The position numbers and the translations under genes are program-made. The notes under the pieces are model-generated. The model was not told where the DNA came from and made no database searches. It saw only the letters and a list, made by a program, of their open reading frames with translations. Of a stretch of DNA of 61,242 bases, positions 36,876 through 46,249 are shown one piece after another. Within the stretch, counting starts at the first letter, position 1. Every line of letters starts with the position of its first letter. Origin of the DNA: Promethearchaeota archaeon. Its GTDB lineage: Archaea > Asgardarchaeota > Lokiarchaeia > Sigyniarchaeales > SOKP01. The stretch covers positions 1-61,242 of the forward strand of contig JAHLWP010000024.1 of assembly GCA_019057865.1 (NCBI GenBank), in the 5' to 3' direction.

Positions 36876-37103
36876 TTATTTTAAAAGTGAAAGGAATTCC
36901 TCACGTGTCATTCCAGTGTCTTTAATTATTTTTAATCATAAGCCTCTTCCAATTTTTTCACCTTTATGAAAAGGAATTACTGTCGTTCTACCTTCAGCAT
37001 CCCTAAATAATTTATGGGAACCTTTTTGTCTTATTTCTTCGAAACCTTGTTTTTTGAGAATTCTAATTAATTTTTCTGGAGCTATTGGATTAAGCTTCTT
37101 CAA
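36876..37103 (-). pseudogene. hicA: HicA-like mRNA interferase toxin, interrupted by in-frame TGA
   Basis: TTG at 37101-37103 opens a 75-codon frame: KLIRILKKQGFEEIRQKGSH carries the catalytic His, followed by RTTVIPFHKGEKIGRGL, a TGA at 36936-36938, then LKIIKDTGMTREEFLSLLK and TAA. The total length and both halves match HicA. The break removes the last helix. It may be a nonsense mutation that silences the toxin or a read-through site. It overlaps hicB by 14 bases. Confidence 0.75.
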
Positions 37104-37317
37104 AAGTTATTTCCACCTTCTGAATACCCACAAATTTATTGGGTTTTTCCAGCTTTTTTTTATCTACTTCAATGTATAATTCAATGGCTTCAATAATTCG
37201 CTTTTGTAATTCATCTAATGATTTTGCTTGTGTATGACATCCAGGTAACTCAGGAACACTGGCGATATATAAATCATCGATATCTTGTTCTATTACGATA
37301 TTAAATTCTCTTTTCAT
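37090..37317 (-). CDS. hicB: HicB-like antitoxin
   Basis: 75 residues: FNIVIEQDIDDLYIASVPEL, PGCHTQAKSLDELQKRIIEA, IELYIEVDKKK. This is the partial RNase-H-fold HicB family that binds HicA. No C-terminal DNA-binding domain is present. It precedes hicA in the transcript. Confidence 0.85.
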   Translation of the reverse strand: MKREFNIVIEQDIDDLYIASVPELPGCHTQAKSLDELQKRIIEAIELYIEVDKKKLEKPNKFVGIQKVEITFEEA

Positions 37318-37413
37318 AATCCTTACTCTCTTCAGTTATGAATATGGAATTAAAATCTTCTCTAATAATCATATATTATTATTCTTATTATTTTTATCTG
37401 ATTTACAGAATAA

Positions 37414-37758
37414 GAATTATATAAAGGTTTAAAAAATAGTGATTTTAAACAATATATTTTATTTTGTTTTAGCTATGATTTTTTTATTCTTCTACAAAAT
37501 GATAATAGTTTCTTAAGTTTTAAAGATTTAAGAATAAATCTAATAAAGTCTAATACTTTCTCTAAATCTACTTTAAGGACGAATAGAATAAATTTAGATT
37601 TACTTGAGTTGGAGTCATTTGAAATCATAATTATTGCGGAAAATGAAATTGGGGAAAAATTATATTTAGTTAATACGTTAATTTTGCCTCAATTTTATAA
37701 AGTTGAGTACAAAGAGTTAAAAGAATTGCTATTTAATTTATTCAATTCTGGTAAATAA
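37414..37758 (+). pseudogene. Open frame without a start codon, decayed or truncated gene
   Basis: After a TAA at 37411 the frame is open for 114 codons to TAA at 37756, unusual in such A+T-rich DNA. It includes SFKDLRINLIKSNTFSKS, LDLLELESFEIIIIAENEIG and LILPQFYKVEYKELKELL. There is no ATG, GTG or TTG near the beginning. I recognise no family. It lies between hicB and the longest acetyl-CoA-synthetase remnant, probably as a 5'-truncated gene. Confidence 0.35.
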
Positions 37759-37777
37759 AAAAAAATAAAAAAAATTA

Positions 37778-38041
37778 TTATTTAGGAATTTCAATATCCA
37801 TCTTTTTCCGTTCTTCAAGCAAGGCATCTACTACTGAAGGATCAGCTAATGTGGTTACATTCCCTATTTCTGTACCGGCAGCAATTGCCTTCAGGATTCT
37901 ACGCATAATTTTACCACTTCTTGTCTTTGGTAAAGCATCGGCAAATTGAATGACATCTGGTTGAAACACTGGACCAATTTCGTTTCTAACATGCATTCTT
38001 ATCTCTTTAGACAACTTAGCAGATTTTTCAACACCTTGCAT
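37778..38041 (-). pseudogene. C-terminal fragment of AMP-forming acetyl-CoA synthetase
   Basis: 87 codons equal to the end of the ~650-residue enzyme: [34 protein letters not shown] (with the catalytic/acetylated Lys), [17 protein letters not shown] and [20 protein letters not shown]. The adenylation domain is absent upstream, where only non-coding DNA follows. It is the longest of three tails in 2.6 kb. An ATG happens to be in frame, but no function is expected. Confidence 0.85.
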
Positions 38042-38151
38042 TAATGTAACGATATTTTAGGTAATTTATCCCCCTCTTTTCCTTTTAATTGAATTTTTTT
38101 TTTAAATAGAATGAAATTATTGGGAATAAAAAAAGAATTAATATAACCTAT

Positions 38152-38538
38152 GTGAGAAGGATCAGTACTGAAGGATTAATTTGCTTGGAATACCATACCA
38201 CATGCGCCACATACTATGTCGATAACCTAAAATTATCCACGCTATTACTTGACATAGTAAAAGAAGCTACCAGAAATATCTTAGACCTTTCTAAAATCCA
38301 TCTCTTAATATATGCTTTAAGTCATATTCCGTATATTCGAGAAGAGCAATTAACACGACTAATTGATAAAGTAATTAACTGCTTTCAATCACAGAAATAC
38401 TCTATGTGTCGATATGGAAATTTTATGGAACTGCAAGGAATTTTAGAGATTGATTATGAGATTAATGGTTCTTTTATTGTTTTTGAAGATGGTAAGACTG
38501 ACTGGTATTTGGATATAACTATTCTCTTACCAAATTAG
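38152..38538 (+). CDS. Hypothetical protein
   Basis: 128 residues from GTG at 38152. It has a helical middle (TRNILDLSKIHLLIYALSHI, LTRLIDKVINCFQS) and an end of strands (GILEIDYEINGSFIVFEDGK). Four Cys are scattered without a clear metal pattern. No family is recognised. There is no good ribosome binding site. Confidence 0.5.
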   Translation: MRRISTEGLICLEYHTTCATYYVDNLKLSTLLLDIVKEATRNILDLSKIHLLIYALSHIPYIREEQLTRLIDKVINCFQSQKYSMCRYGNFMELQGILEIDYEINGSFIVFEDGKTDWYLDITILLPN

Positions 38539-38714
38539 ACTTCAATATATTTTAGATATTTGTTAATTTTTTTAATTCTAAAATGTAATTATTTGCATTC
38601 TTTCTCGTTATCTCTCTTATTTTTATCTTTTATCCCTCAAGTGAAAAAAGTGCCCTTAAAATAGTAAGGTCAAAAACAAAAGTAACTTTGATCACTATTT
38701 TTCTCTATTTTTTA

Positions 38715-38756
38715 AGAGAATACCATGGAAGGATCTCATGCCTTCCTCTTTTCTCT
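38715..38756. terminator. Nested inverted repeat between genes
   Basis: AGAGAA (38715-20) pairs with TTCTCT (38751-56) and, inside, GGAAGG (38727-32) with CCTTCC (38741-46). It lies in the 250-base gap between convergent genes at 38538 and 38790 and may end both transcripts. The rest of the gap is A+T-rich. Confidence 0.4.
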
Positions 38757-38789
38757 TATCTTTATGAATTTACTAAGTTAAACAAGAGG

Positions 38790-39176
38790 CTATATAACCT
38801 TTTTTTTATTGATGGATACAAGGAATAGGATTAGGAGCGCCACATAATTCAAAGGTAATATTAAAATTGAGAGCAACCTATATGGTATGGGCATTTCAGA
38901 CAAATCTGGTGCAAATAGGTTTACAATGTAATTAACTGCAAAGAATAGAGGGAAATCTAACCAACCCCAAAAATTTCTGATGCTATAAATTACTAAAAAA
39001 AGACCAAATAAATATGCTAGAAAACCCAACATTGCTGCATATCCTGTAAAATAAATACCGTATATCCTAAATCCTACATCCGCCGTTATTACAATAATCG
39101 CAAATACAATAATGATTGTACCAACAATAAACAATATTTTACTTCTTTTTATATCACCCTCAGAAATCTCTTTCAC
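38790..39176 (-). CDS. Four-span membrane protein of unknown function
   Basis: 128 residues with four hydrophobic segments: ILFIVGTIIIVFAIIVITAD, YAAMLGFLAYLFGLFLVIYS, WGWLDFPLFFAVNYIVNLF and LLSILILPLNYVALLILFLV, and a Lys-rich end (inside by the positive-inside rule). No family is recognised. Confidence 0.7.
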   Translation of the reverse strand: MKEISEGDIKRSKILFIVGTIIIVFAIIVITADVGFRIYGIYFTGYAAMLGFLAYLFGLFLVIYSIRNFWGWLDFPLFFAVNYIVNLFAPDLSEMPIPYRLLSILILPLNYVALLILFLVSINKKKVI

Positions 39177-39262
39177 CTTTAATTTTCACACCTCTATTTT
39201 GTAAATTAAAATGATTATGGAATAACTAGACACTTGTGTATATAATATTTATGTTTATGATT

Positions 39263-39892
39263 TTAGAGAGAACAATTTAAAATATGTTTTTTTAGAAAAT
39301 CGAGAATTTCTCTTAAATCTTTTTGCTTTGGTATATTATTACTCATGACATTTTTATTATTACTTATATGAGGTATTTTCTTGGGAACATTTGAGTTCAT
39401 AAATCTCTCTTCAGCTTTTAATTGAAGTTCTTGATTCTTTAGGATAATTAGATATTCTTTTGCAACCATCCTTACTTTATTTAAATTATTAAATTGGATC
39501 TTAAGTTGGTTTTTATAGTAATCTCTCGTAATTCTATGAGTGTTAGCATCAATTTTTTTTCTTTTTATAGCTTTATTTAGTTGTAAAATACATTGCTTTA
39601 ATTTTTTAATTTGGTTTGATAATTCAAAAAAATTATATGAATCCTCTAATTGAGAGATGATAATTTTCTTTTTTTGCAAAATCTCATTAGAAACTGCTTT
39701 TAACGCTTTAAGTTTAATTGAGAGATTCTCAGTGGAATTTTTTTTAATGGTTTTTTGTAATTTATATAACTTGTTGATTAATATTTCTCTCTGATTATCA
39801 AGTTTGTATATTTTATATAGTAAATCTAGCTGTCTAAAGCCTTCTTCTTCAGGAAATTGGATATTTTGATCAAGATTACCAGTTTTTAGCAT
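39263..39892 (-). CDS. Coiled-coil protein downstream of the toroid protein
   Basis: 209 residues, Lys- and Leu-rich, with long heptad-like runs from ~20 to ~165 (LYKLQKTIKKNSTENLSIKL, QIKKLKQCILQLNKAIKRKK). There is no signal peptide. It lies 36 bases after the 1014-residue membrane protein on the same strand, so the two are likely one operon. It may bind the cytoplasmic tail of that protein; this is inference from position. Confidence 0.65.
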   Translation of the reverse strand: MLKTGNLDQNIQFPEEEGFRQLDLLYKIYKLDNQREILINKLYKLQKTIKKNSTENLSIKLKALKAVSNEILQKKKIIISQLEDSYNFFELSNQIKKLKQCILQLNKAIKRKKIDANTHRITRDYYKNQLKIQFNNLNKVRMVAKEYLIILKNQELQLKAEERFMNSNVPKKIPHISNNKNVMSNNIPKQKDLREILDFLKKHILNCSL

Positions 39893-39928
39893 TTTCTTTC
39901 ACGCTTCTCTTTTTTCTTGTTTTCTAAA

Positions 39929-42900
39929 TTATAGATCCTCATTATTAAATATATCATCAAATACATCTTTCATTTTTTTACCCTTCTTAATTTCTAATTC
40001 TAATTTTAAAGGAGTGTCTTTTTTCCTTCTACTTTTTCTCCCAAAAATCCATTTAGTAAATTTATTTGAAATAAATAAAGAAAATCCACAAGTAGCTACA
40101 AAGATACATAATGCTAGAATTGTCCAGAGAATTGAGGATACTGGAGAATCTCCTCCGCCAGGATTGAAGGATTCTGAAGGATTTATTTCGTATTCATATA
40201 AAATCATTCCATCAGGGTGAAATCCATCATAAATTAAAAATCGAATAGAATACTCAATATTTTCCCGATTTTCATAATACATAGTAAATTTAGATAAATC
40301 TGAATAATCCTCTCTCTCAAGTTCAATAGATTCTACCATTAAGAAATTTCTATAAATGTTCCCTACTACCATTGAATTGGATGCTGGATTTTGTCCTGAT
40401 GAAAATTCGTAAGAGATGTTCATCTCAAAGATGAGTTCTTGACGTTTGTCGATTATTTTCAAGCCAGAATCATGAAACACATAAAATGTCCTAATATTGA
40501 TTGGGATTTGCCCTAATTGCTCAAAACCTTTATAGATCGCCACAATACCTTCTACTTTTGGATAATAACTGGGATTTTCAGGTATTTTAAAATCTTTATA
40601 ATAAGTATTGTCAACTTGTTTCTCAAGATTTATTATCCCAAGCTGTAAACTTTCAAAAACAACTGAAATATCATCCCCAAAATCATCAATAATCAAATTT
40701 TGAAATGATACTGTAAGACTATTAACACCCCCTAAAATTATTTGTTCCATATATTCACATACAATTTCTAAATCACTGTTTAGTGCCATTTCACAAATCC
40801 AGAGAAGAATCTCTTGGTTAACCATTTGACGATTTGAACTCAAGTAAAACTCATTTAAATCTCCCGAATAAAGCAGTTCAGCTAAATTTATTATTAAATC
40901 ATGATTGAATTCAAGACTAATGTCCAAGATTTCTGAGATTTTGTATGAGTAATAGATATTGTTTATCTTATTGTAATTTATGTTTTGGAGCACAAATTCT
41001 TTGATTTTTTGATTATTTAAGTCATAAAGATCAAGTGCCTTCAACACATAAATCATGTAATAAGTGTTTTGTAAGATTACTTCAATATTAGAAGTGTATT
41101 GAGGATCAAAATAGAGTATGGAGGAGGTTTCAACGATATTTCTTTCAATGTATTCATATAGCGCTGCTTTATTAAAAGATAAATCAACTAAACTTCCTAA
41201 ATTCAGATGATCTACTAGCAATTCTAATGATTTTATCGAATAATATGAGTATTCAAAAAAGATTTTCTTTAATTGGCTTTCAAGGGAGAAAAAGGTATAT
41301 CCGCGCATAGGTAAAAAAGCCCCGTAAGCTCCAGGAAGTGAGGCATTTAAAAATTGTGATTGTATGATGTCTTCAATTAAATTGGTCAAATCAACCTCTC
41401 CTTCAAAATCATCCAATTTAAATAGTTTATTCATTGAATTTAAGGCAAAGTACATGGATTTAAATGATGTAAAATAATCAATTCTTGTAATGTAATTATG
41501 ATAACCTCTATTATAATATTCAATTGGGTATGAGCGAAACTCAGGCTTCATTGGATCTACATTTATACAAGGTAGAAAAACATACCAATCTTCAGGATAA
41601 TTATAATACATGAAACAATCTTTTATATTATTATATATATCTTGTATTTCTAAATCTGAAACCCTATCAAACAATTGAAATGAGGAGATAATAGTATTAA
41701 GTAGATTAAGGGATGTGTATTCTTGAGAGATAAGGGAAAATCCTTTAAGTTGATGATAGTTGTTAAGTGCTGTTAAAATCTCAGATATAACTAGCCCATT
41801 TAGGTTAGAAATTACTCTGCTGTTATTTAAAGACCGTACAATTTGATATATGTCCAATAGCTCATGCATTTTAACTGTTGTAGAGGAATCCCATGCCCCT
41901 TGAGAATTTCTATTATTCATAATGAAATTGATAACAGAAGTTTCATTTATTCCTGAAAATCCCGTTATTTTAGAAAGTTCTAACCCAATTGCGGTTGCAA
42001 TGAGATTAGTTATGTTATGTTCAGGATTGGACATTTGAAAATAATTGTCATCCATATATAACTTAGTAAGAAATTGATGAAAGCTATTAATATTAATCGA
42101 CTCTTCCATTCCAAAGATTTCTAATGTTTTGATACAGTAATAAGAAGAAAGAAGGTTGGGTTCATGAAGTGGTTTAATACTATTAAATAAACTATCTTTA
42201 TCATTATAAAATCCTCCATATCTCCAATTAGTATTTATTGAATCTTGTAAATCATTTATATATTGAATTATCTCATTTTTACGCGCTGTATAACTATTCC
42301 AATTATCCATTAGCAAATTTAATGTCATAACTGCAAAATATGTATTATCCATTGTAGAAATTTTAAAAGAGTCTTCTAAATCTACATTATATGGTTGTCC
42401 AATAAATCCACTCATGACGGGACTATAACAACTCCAAATGAAATCGATAAATTTTTGTCTGTCAATTAAATCTAATTTGTTTAATATATTTAAAGATAAA
42501 ATAGCATAACAATTCACTTCAAGTACAGATGTCAAAGGATAATATGCTTGCGAGAAATCTGTTTCCAAATATCGATAAGAATAATCATCGAAAAATAAAT
42601 TAGATTCTTGATTATAAGTAGAGATTATATAATTCGTTATTGCTGTTTTATTTATTTCACCTAAATTACCAAGAGCAGCTAGAATATATAGCCCATAATA
42701 CGTAGCTTGTAACGAAGGTTCGTAAATCTGAGGAAAATAGCCATATAATTCATAATCACTAAGTTTCCTGTCAAAAATAACTTCAATATTGTCTATATTT
42801 CTACATGTTGAAATTTTTGGTTGATTTTTGGTTCTAGATTCAACTCTCTCATCATAATATTGTTGATCATAATCTGAATCTACTCTATATTTAACTTTAT

Positions 42901-42973
42901 TAATTTGAAATGTGAAGATAATTTGACAAACCACAATCATTAATACCAATACAATAATTTTAGTTTTTTTCAT
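39929..42973 (-). CDS. Large secreted alpha/alpha-toroid (prenyltransferase-like) protein, membrane-anchored
   Basis: 1014 residues. Signal/anchor at ~5-24, then many repeats of paired helices with aromatic and Leu positions (YYGLYILAALGNLGEINKTA, CYAILSLNILNKLDLIDRQK, SYYCIKTLEIFGMEESI, TYYMIYVLKALDLYDLNN), the pattern of terpenoid-cyclase/prenyltransferase toroids and alpha-2-macroglobulin thioester domains. A beta-rich part (~830-940), one membrane span (~946-970), and a Lys-rich cytoplasmic tail with an acidic end follow. No CGEQ thioester or DDTAE/DCTAE motif is seen, so enzyme activity is doubtful. A surface binding role is inferred. Confidence 0.8.
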   Translation of the reverse strand: MKKTKIIVLVLMIVVCQIIFTFQINKVKYRVDSDYDQQYYDERVESRTKNQPKISTCRNIDNIEVIFDRKLSDYELYGYFPQIYEPSLQATYYGLYILAALGNLGEINKTAITNYIISTYNQESNLFFDDYSYRYLETDFSQAYYPLTSVLEVNCYAILSLNILNKLDLIDRQKFIDFIWSCYSPVMSGFIGQPYNVDLEDSFKISTMDNTYFAVMTLNLLMDNWNSYTARKNEIIQYINDLQDSINTNWRYGGFYNDKDSLFNSIKPLHEPNLLSSYYCIKTLEIFGMEESININSFHQFLTKLYMDDNYFQMSNPEHNITNLIATAIGLELSKITGFSGINETSVINFIMNNRNSQGAWDSSTTVKMHELLDIYQIVRSLNNSRVISNLNGLVISEILTALNNYHQLKGFSLISQEYTSLNLLNTIISSFQLFDRVSDLEIQDIYNNIKDCFMYYNYPEDWYVFLPCINVDPMKPEFRSYPIEYYNRGYHNYITRIDYFTSFKSMYFALNSMNKLFKLDDFEGEVDLTNLIEDIIQSQFLNASLPGAYGAFLPMRGYTFFSLESQLKKIFFEYSYYSIKSLELLVDHLNLGSLVDLSFNKAALYEYIERNIVETSSILYFDPQYTSNIEVILQNTYYMIYVLKALDLYDLNNQKIKEFVLQNINYNKINNIYYSYKISEILDISLEFNHDLIINLAELLYSGDLNEFYLSSNRQMVNQEILLWICEMALNSDLEIVCEYMEQIILGGVNSLTVSFQNLIIDDFGDDISVVFESLQLGIINLEKQVDNTYYKDFKIPENPSYYPKVEGIVAIYKGFEQLGQIPINIRTFYVFHDSGLKIIDKRQELIFEMNISYEFSSGQNPASNSMVVGNIYRNFLMVESIELEREDYSDLSKFTMYYENRENIEYSIRFLIYDGFHPDGMILYEYEINPSESFNPGGGDSPVSSILWTILALCIFVATCGFSLFISNKFTKWIFGRKSRRKKDTPLKLELEIKKGKKMKDVFDDIFNNEDL

Positions 42974-43144
42974 GCTGCTTTTTTCTCTGTTTAAAAATTT
43001 TAGACTTGAATCCCTATCTTACATTTATATTTAAAGAAAAAAGAAAAATTGACTTTTTTGTAGATTTTTAATTTTTTTATTTATAAATAAATAACAGAAT
43101 TAATGTGAAACTAACTAAAAATTAATTTCTACAACAGGAATAAA

Positions 43145-46069
43145 ATGATTAAAAATCCCTCTGAGACCAAATCTGATTTGACTTGTGAAGAATGTGGTGA
43201 ACCTATAAAACAAAATCAAACTGGCAATAAGCCTATATATTGTGAATTTTGCGGTGCTCTAAATAATACTGTATATACGCAAAAACAAGAAACTCTTGTT
43301 AAAAGGAGAAGACAAGGACCAAAATCCCAACTAGAACAGAAGGAAATAAGATTTTCTTATACTACTGAAGAATTACGACAAGAAATTAGAAATCTTACCT
43401 ATCAGAAAATTTATGAATTAGTGAAAACAACTTTTTCAGTCATGAGACAACTAAAGCACCAAGAAGATCTTAAACAATCGCAGATATTGAAACTTGCTAA
43501 AAAACTACGAAAGGCATTATTATCTCTTTCTCTTCCTTCCGATAGTGCTGAATTATTGACCAAAACCTCAAAGAAAAAGATTGAAAATTATTTTGAGAAA
43601 TTCCAGTCAGGCTTAAAAAAGAAAAAAAAATCTCAATCCAATTATATGCCTTATTTTATAAAAAATATCAAATTTGTTTTTAGATTAATCAATGGAGATT
43701 ATGAATTCTCAAATCTCACCAAATATAATCAAAAAGCGGTGAAAAAATTAAAAGAAAAATATGGGTTTAAAATCAATGCTAAAACTAAAAACTCATTCTC
43801 CTACTCTTTATCAATACTAATATGTAGAAAAATATATAGAATTATCACGGCTCTGGGGCATGTCTTAGATTTAAAGCACAGTAAAAATGAATTAACTAAA
43901 CAATATAAATTAAGCATTGCTAAAGATATAACAGCGTTAGCTTTAAATAATTATTTCAAGAGAAATTTCTCTAAATCATATAGAAAACTAAAAAAGGATC
44001 TCGAAATCGATTGGGTTTATCGTGAAAGCTTTATTGACCATGTCTGCTCATTAATAAAACTAGTCTATAAATTAACATATAATAAAGGTTATTCCTCTAA
44101 ACTTAGAGGATTTCAAAAATTAATTGCTGAAGAATTAAAAGTAAGTGCACTTTTTGAAAATGATACTAATTATTCACCTTATTTGAGGCTTAATTTAACT
44201 TTGATTCTAAGTAGAATTATTCACTGTGTTCTTGATTTATCCCTAAATTTAACTCCCCTACAATCTGATCCCAGAAAATTGAATCCCACTGAAAACCTAA
44301 GATTAGCAAGTGAGATTATAAATGAAATTTTAGGAGAAAAAAAAATTAAACCGGAATTTTTAAAGAAGTTTTATAACCTCTCTCTAGAAGAATTTCAAAA
44401 GGAATATGAAAAATTACAAGTTAAATTAAATTCTGATATGCTCTATAAAGAAAACTTTCTATCATTTCTACAAAACCTCTTAAATACTGTTTATAAAATT
44501 ACTCACACCAGAAGTAAAAAATCGAACCATTCGAAGATAGAATTAGCAATCATTCAAGATCTCGCAAACTATAACTTTAATTGGGAATCACTCAAAAAAG
44601 AAAAATCACGTTTCTACTCAGAGGAAAAAGATAAGAAGTTTTTAAATAAGAATATTACTCCTGTAAGATCTCCTAAAACTAGTGATATATCAGAGATTTT
44701 GTCTTATTCTACTCTTGACTTAATTGAAGGTTTAAGGGAAGAAATTCAAATTCATTCGGAAGAATTGGCTGAATTTTTCCCAGATAGAGTTAGTAGATAC
44801 TCTGATAGACATCTTTCACGATTTTGGCGTGGTAATAATTATCAGTATATTTCAAAGGTTAAAAATAGGATATTGAATCCGAATAATAAGAATTATCAGC
44901 TTAATTTTGAATTTCCAGATTCAAGTTTAAAACTTCTAGAGGATAATTTAGAAGAAAGACTTGGTGCAAAAGCGATGGGATGTCTTTATATAATTGGAAA
45001 GTACAAAGATCCAAATTCAGGTATTTCTACTCTTGAGTTTATTGAAATGTTAAAGAAAGAGTTAGGAAGGGTTAGTGGTGAGGTTTCGCTAACAAATGAA
45101 GAAATGAGCTTAATATTGAGTGGATCAAAGGATTATATCCATCGCACGTTGGATACCATGTCAAATTCGCGATCTAAGCGGTGGTATAATCCTGACTATA
45201 AATTTCCACTTGAAAGGTTAGAGCATTTTGAACAAGCAATTCGTGAATTATTAGGTTATAAAGCCCAAAAATGTTTAGACTTAATGAACACATACAAAGC
45301 ATTTAATCCAGATTTGAATTATTGGCATCCTAAAGATTATTCTATTAAAAATCCTACATTTTTTGATGAAATAGATTCTCCTGTAAAGGCATATTGGTAT
45401 GGTTTCCTCTGTGCTGATGGATGGATGTATCACAATAGACCAAGAATTGGTTTAGAACAAGCCATTAAAGACAGAGATAGCGTGGTTAAGTTCACTGAGG
45501 TTCTGGGACTAGATATATCTCGAATTGAGGAAAGAACCGGTTTCTTTCGGTATAAAGGAAAAATTAAGACCTTTGAGTCCGCAAGAATTACTTTTTCATC
45601 TAAAAAAATAGCAGATATTCTTAAGGACTATGGATTCTCCGATTTAAAATCTGGGAGTGTTGGACTTCCTAATTTTGTAAAATCGTTGATTAGTCAAGCT
45701 AAGCAAGAGGCTTTACAGAAGGGAGTCCATTGGTCAAGCACCCATTCGGGCAAGGTAGCTTTCGGTTGGCTTCTTGGTTTTTATGATGGTGATGGTACAT
45801 ATATAGGTGTTAGACAAGCTAGGATTTCTTCTACTAACAAAAAGCTTTTAGATGATATTAAGACACATTTTGGAGTTCAGAATTTAGTTTATATTAGTAA
45901 ATCTTTAGATGAATCTTTAGTTGAAGGTCATTGGAGATCTACCAAGACTTTATATTCTTTGAATTTAGGTCCTGATGTCTTTATTTCTATGATTAATAGT
46001 TATGAGGGTAGTATGGTTAGAAAAAGACCAAGTAACCCAACTATAAATTATTTAGGAGATTACGAGTAA
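43145..46069 (+). CDS. Giant zinc-ribbon protein with C-terminal HTH-like repeats and LAGLIDADG domain
   Basis: 974 residues. A zinc ribbon (C14/C17 and C33/C36: CEECGEP, CEFCG) is followed by a Lys-rich stretch and repeated helical units (~80-500; RKIYRIITALGHVLDLKHS, SRIIHCVLDLSLNLTP). From ~515 comes a module shared with 57676-61035: two units, each an HTH-like part (HLSRFWRGNNYQYISKVKNR; EMSLILSGSKDYIHRTLD) plus a helical LGxKA part, then LAGLIDADG motifs YGFLCADGWM (~752-761) and WLLGFYDGDGT (~876-886), both keeping the acidic residue. There is no intein block A Cys/Ser and no terminal HN. It is probably DNA-binding; cleavage is possible. Confidence 0.85.
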   Translation: MIKNPSETKSDLTCEECGEPIKQNQTGNKPIYCEFCGALNNTVYTQKQETLVKRRRQGPKSQLEQKEIRFSYTTEELRQEIRNLTYQKIYELVKTTFSVMRQLKHQEDLKQSQILKLAKKLRKALLSLSLPSDSAELLTKTSKKKIENYFEKFQSGLKKKKKSQSNYMPYFIKNIKFVFRLINGDYEFSNLTKYNQKAVKKLKEKYGFKINAKTKNSFSYSLSILICRKIYRIITALGHVLDLKHSKNELTKQYKLSIAKDITALALNNYFKRNFSKSYRKLKKDLEIDWVYRESFIDHVCSLIKLVYKLTYNKGYSSKLRGFQKLIAEELKVSALFENDTNYSPYLRLNLTLILSRIIHCVLDLSLNLTPLQSDPRKLNPTENLRLASEIINEILGEKKIKPEFLKKFYNLSLEEFQKEYEKLQVKLNSDMLYKENFLSFLQNLLNTVYKITHTRSKKSNHSKIELAIIQDLANYNFNWESLKKEKSRFYSEEKDKKFLNKNITPVRSPKTSDISEILSYSTLDLIEGLREEIQIHSEELAEFFPDRVSRYSDRHLSRFWRGNNYQYISKVKNRILNPNNKNYQLNFEFPDSSLKLLEDNLEERLGAKAMGCLYIIGKYKDPNSGISTLEFIEMLKKELGRVSGEVSLTNEEMSLILSGSKDYIHRTLDTMSNSRSKRWYNPDYKFPLERLEHFEQAIRELLGYKAQKCLDLMNTYKAFNPDLNYWHPKDYSIKNPTFFDEIDSPVKAYWYGFLCADGWMYHNRPRIGLEQAIKDRDSVVKFTEVLGLDISRIEERTGFFRYKGKIKTFESARITFSSKKIADILKDYGFSDLKSGSVGLPNFVKSLISQAKQEALQKGVHWSSTHSGKVAFGWLLGFYDGDGTYIGVRQARISSTNKKLLDDIKTHFGVQNLVYISKSLDESLVEGHWRSTKTLYSLNLGPDVFISMINSYEGSMVRKRPSNPTINYLGDYE

Positions 46070-46144
46070 TAACTAATTTTATGAATATTTTTTTATTTTA
46101 ATCTTTTTTTTAGTGTAAAAAACTAAAGTTTTTTGGAAAAGATA

Positions 46145-46160
46145 TTTTTATATAAAATAA
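46145..46160 (+). promoter_or_regulatory. TATA box of the MglA-like GTPase gene
   Basis: TTTTTATATAAAATAA lies ~90 bases before the GTG at 46250. The gene also has a good Shine-Dalgarno, GAGGAGGTTGG, ending 7 bases before the start. Confidence 0.4.
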
Positions 46161-46249
46161 GTTTTTTACTACTATTATTAAGATTGTGTTTAAAGTGATG
46201 ATTGTATATTATGAATTGTTTAGCAATAGAGCGAGGAGGTTGGTAAAAA

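Noticed and set aside
43145..46069. LAGLIDADG domains as inteins
   Set aside because: No Cys/Ser at an N-terminal splice point, no His-Asn at the end, and no extein continues after the module in either giant protein.
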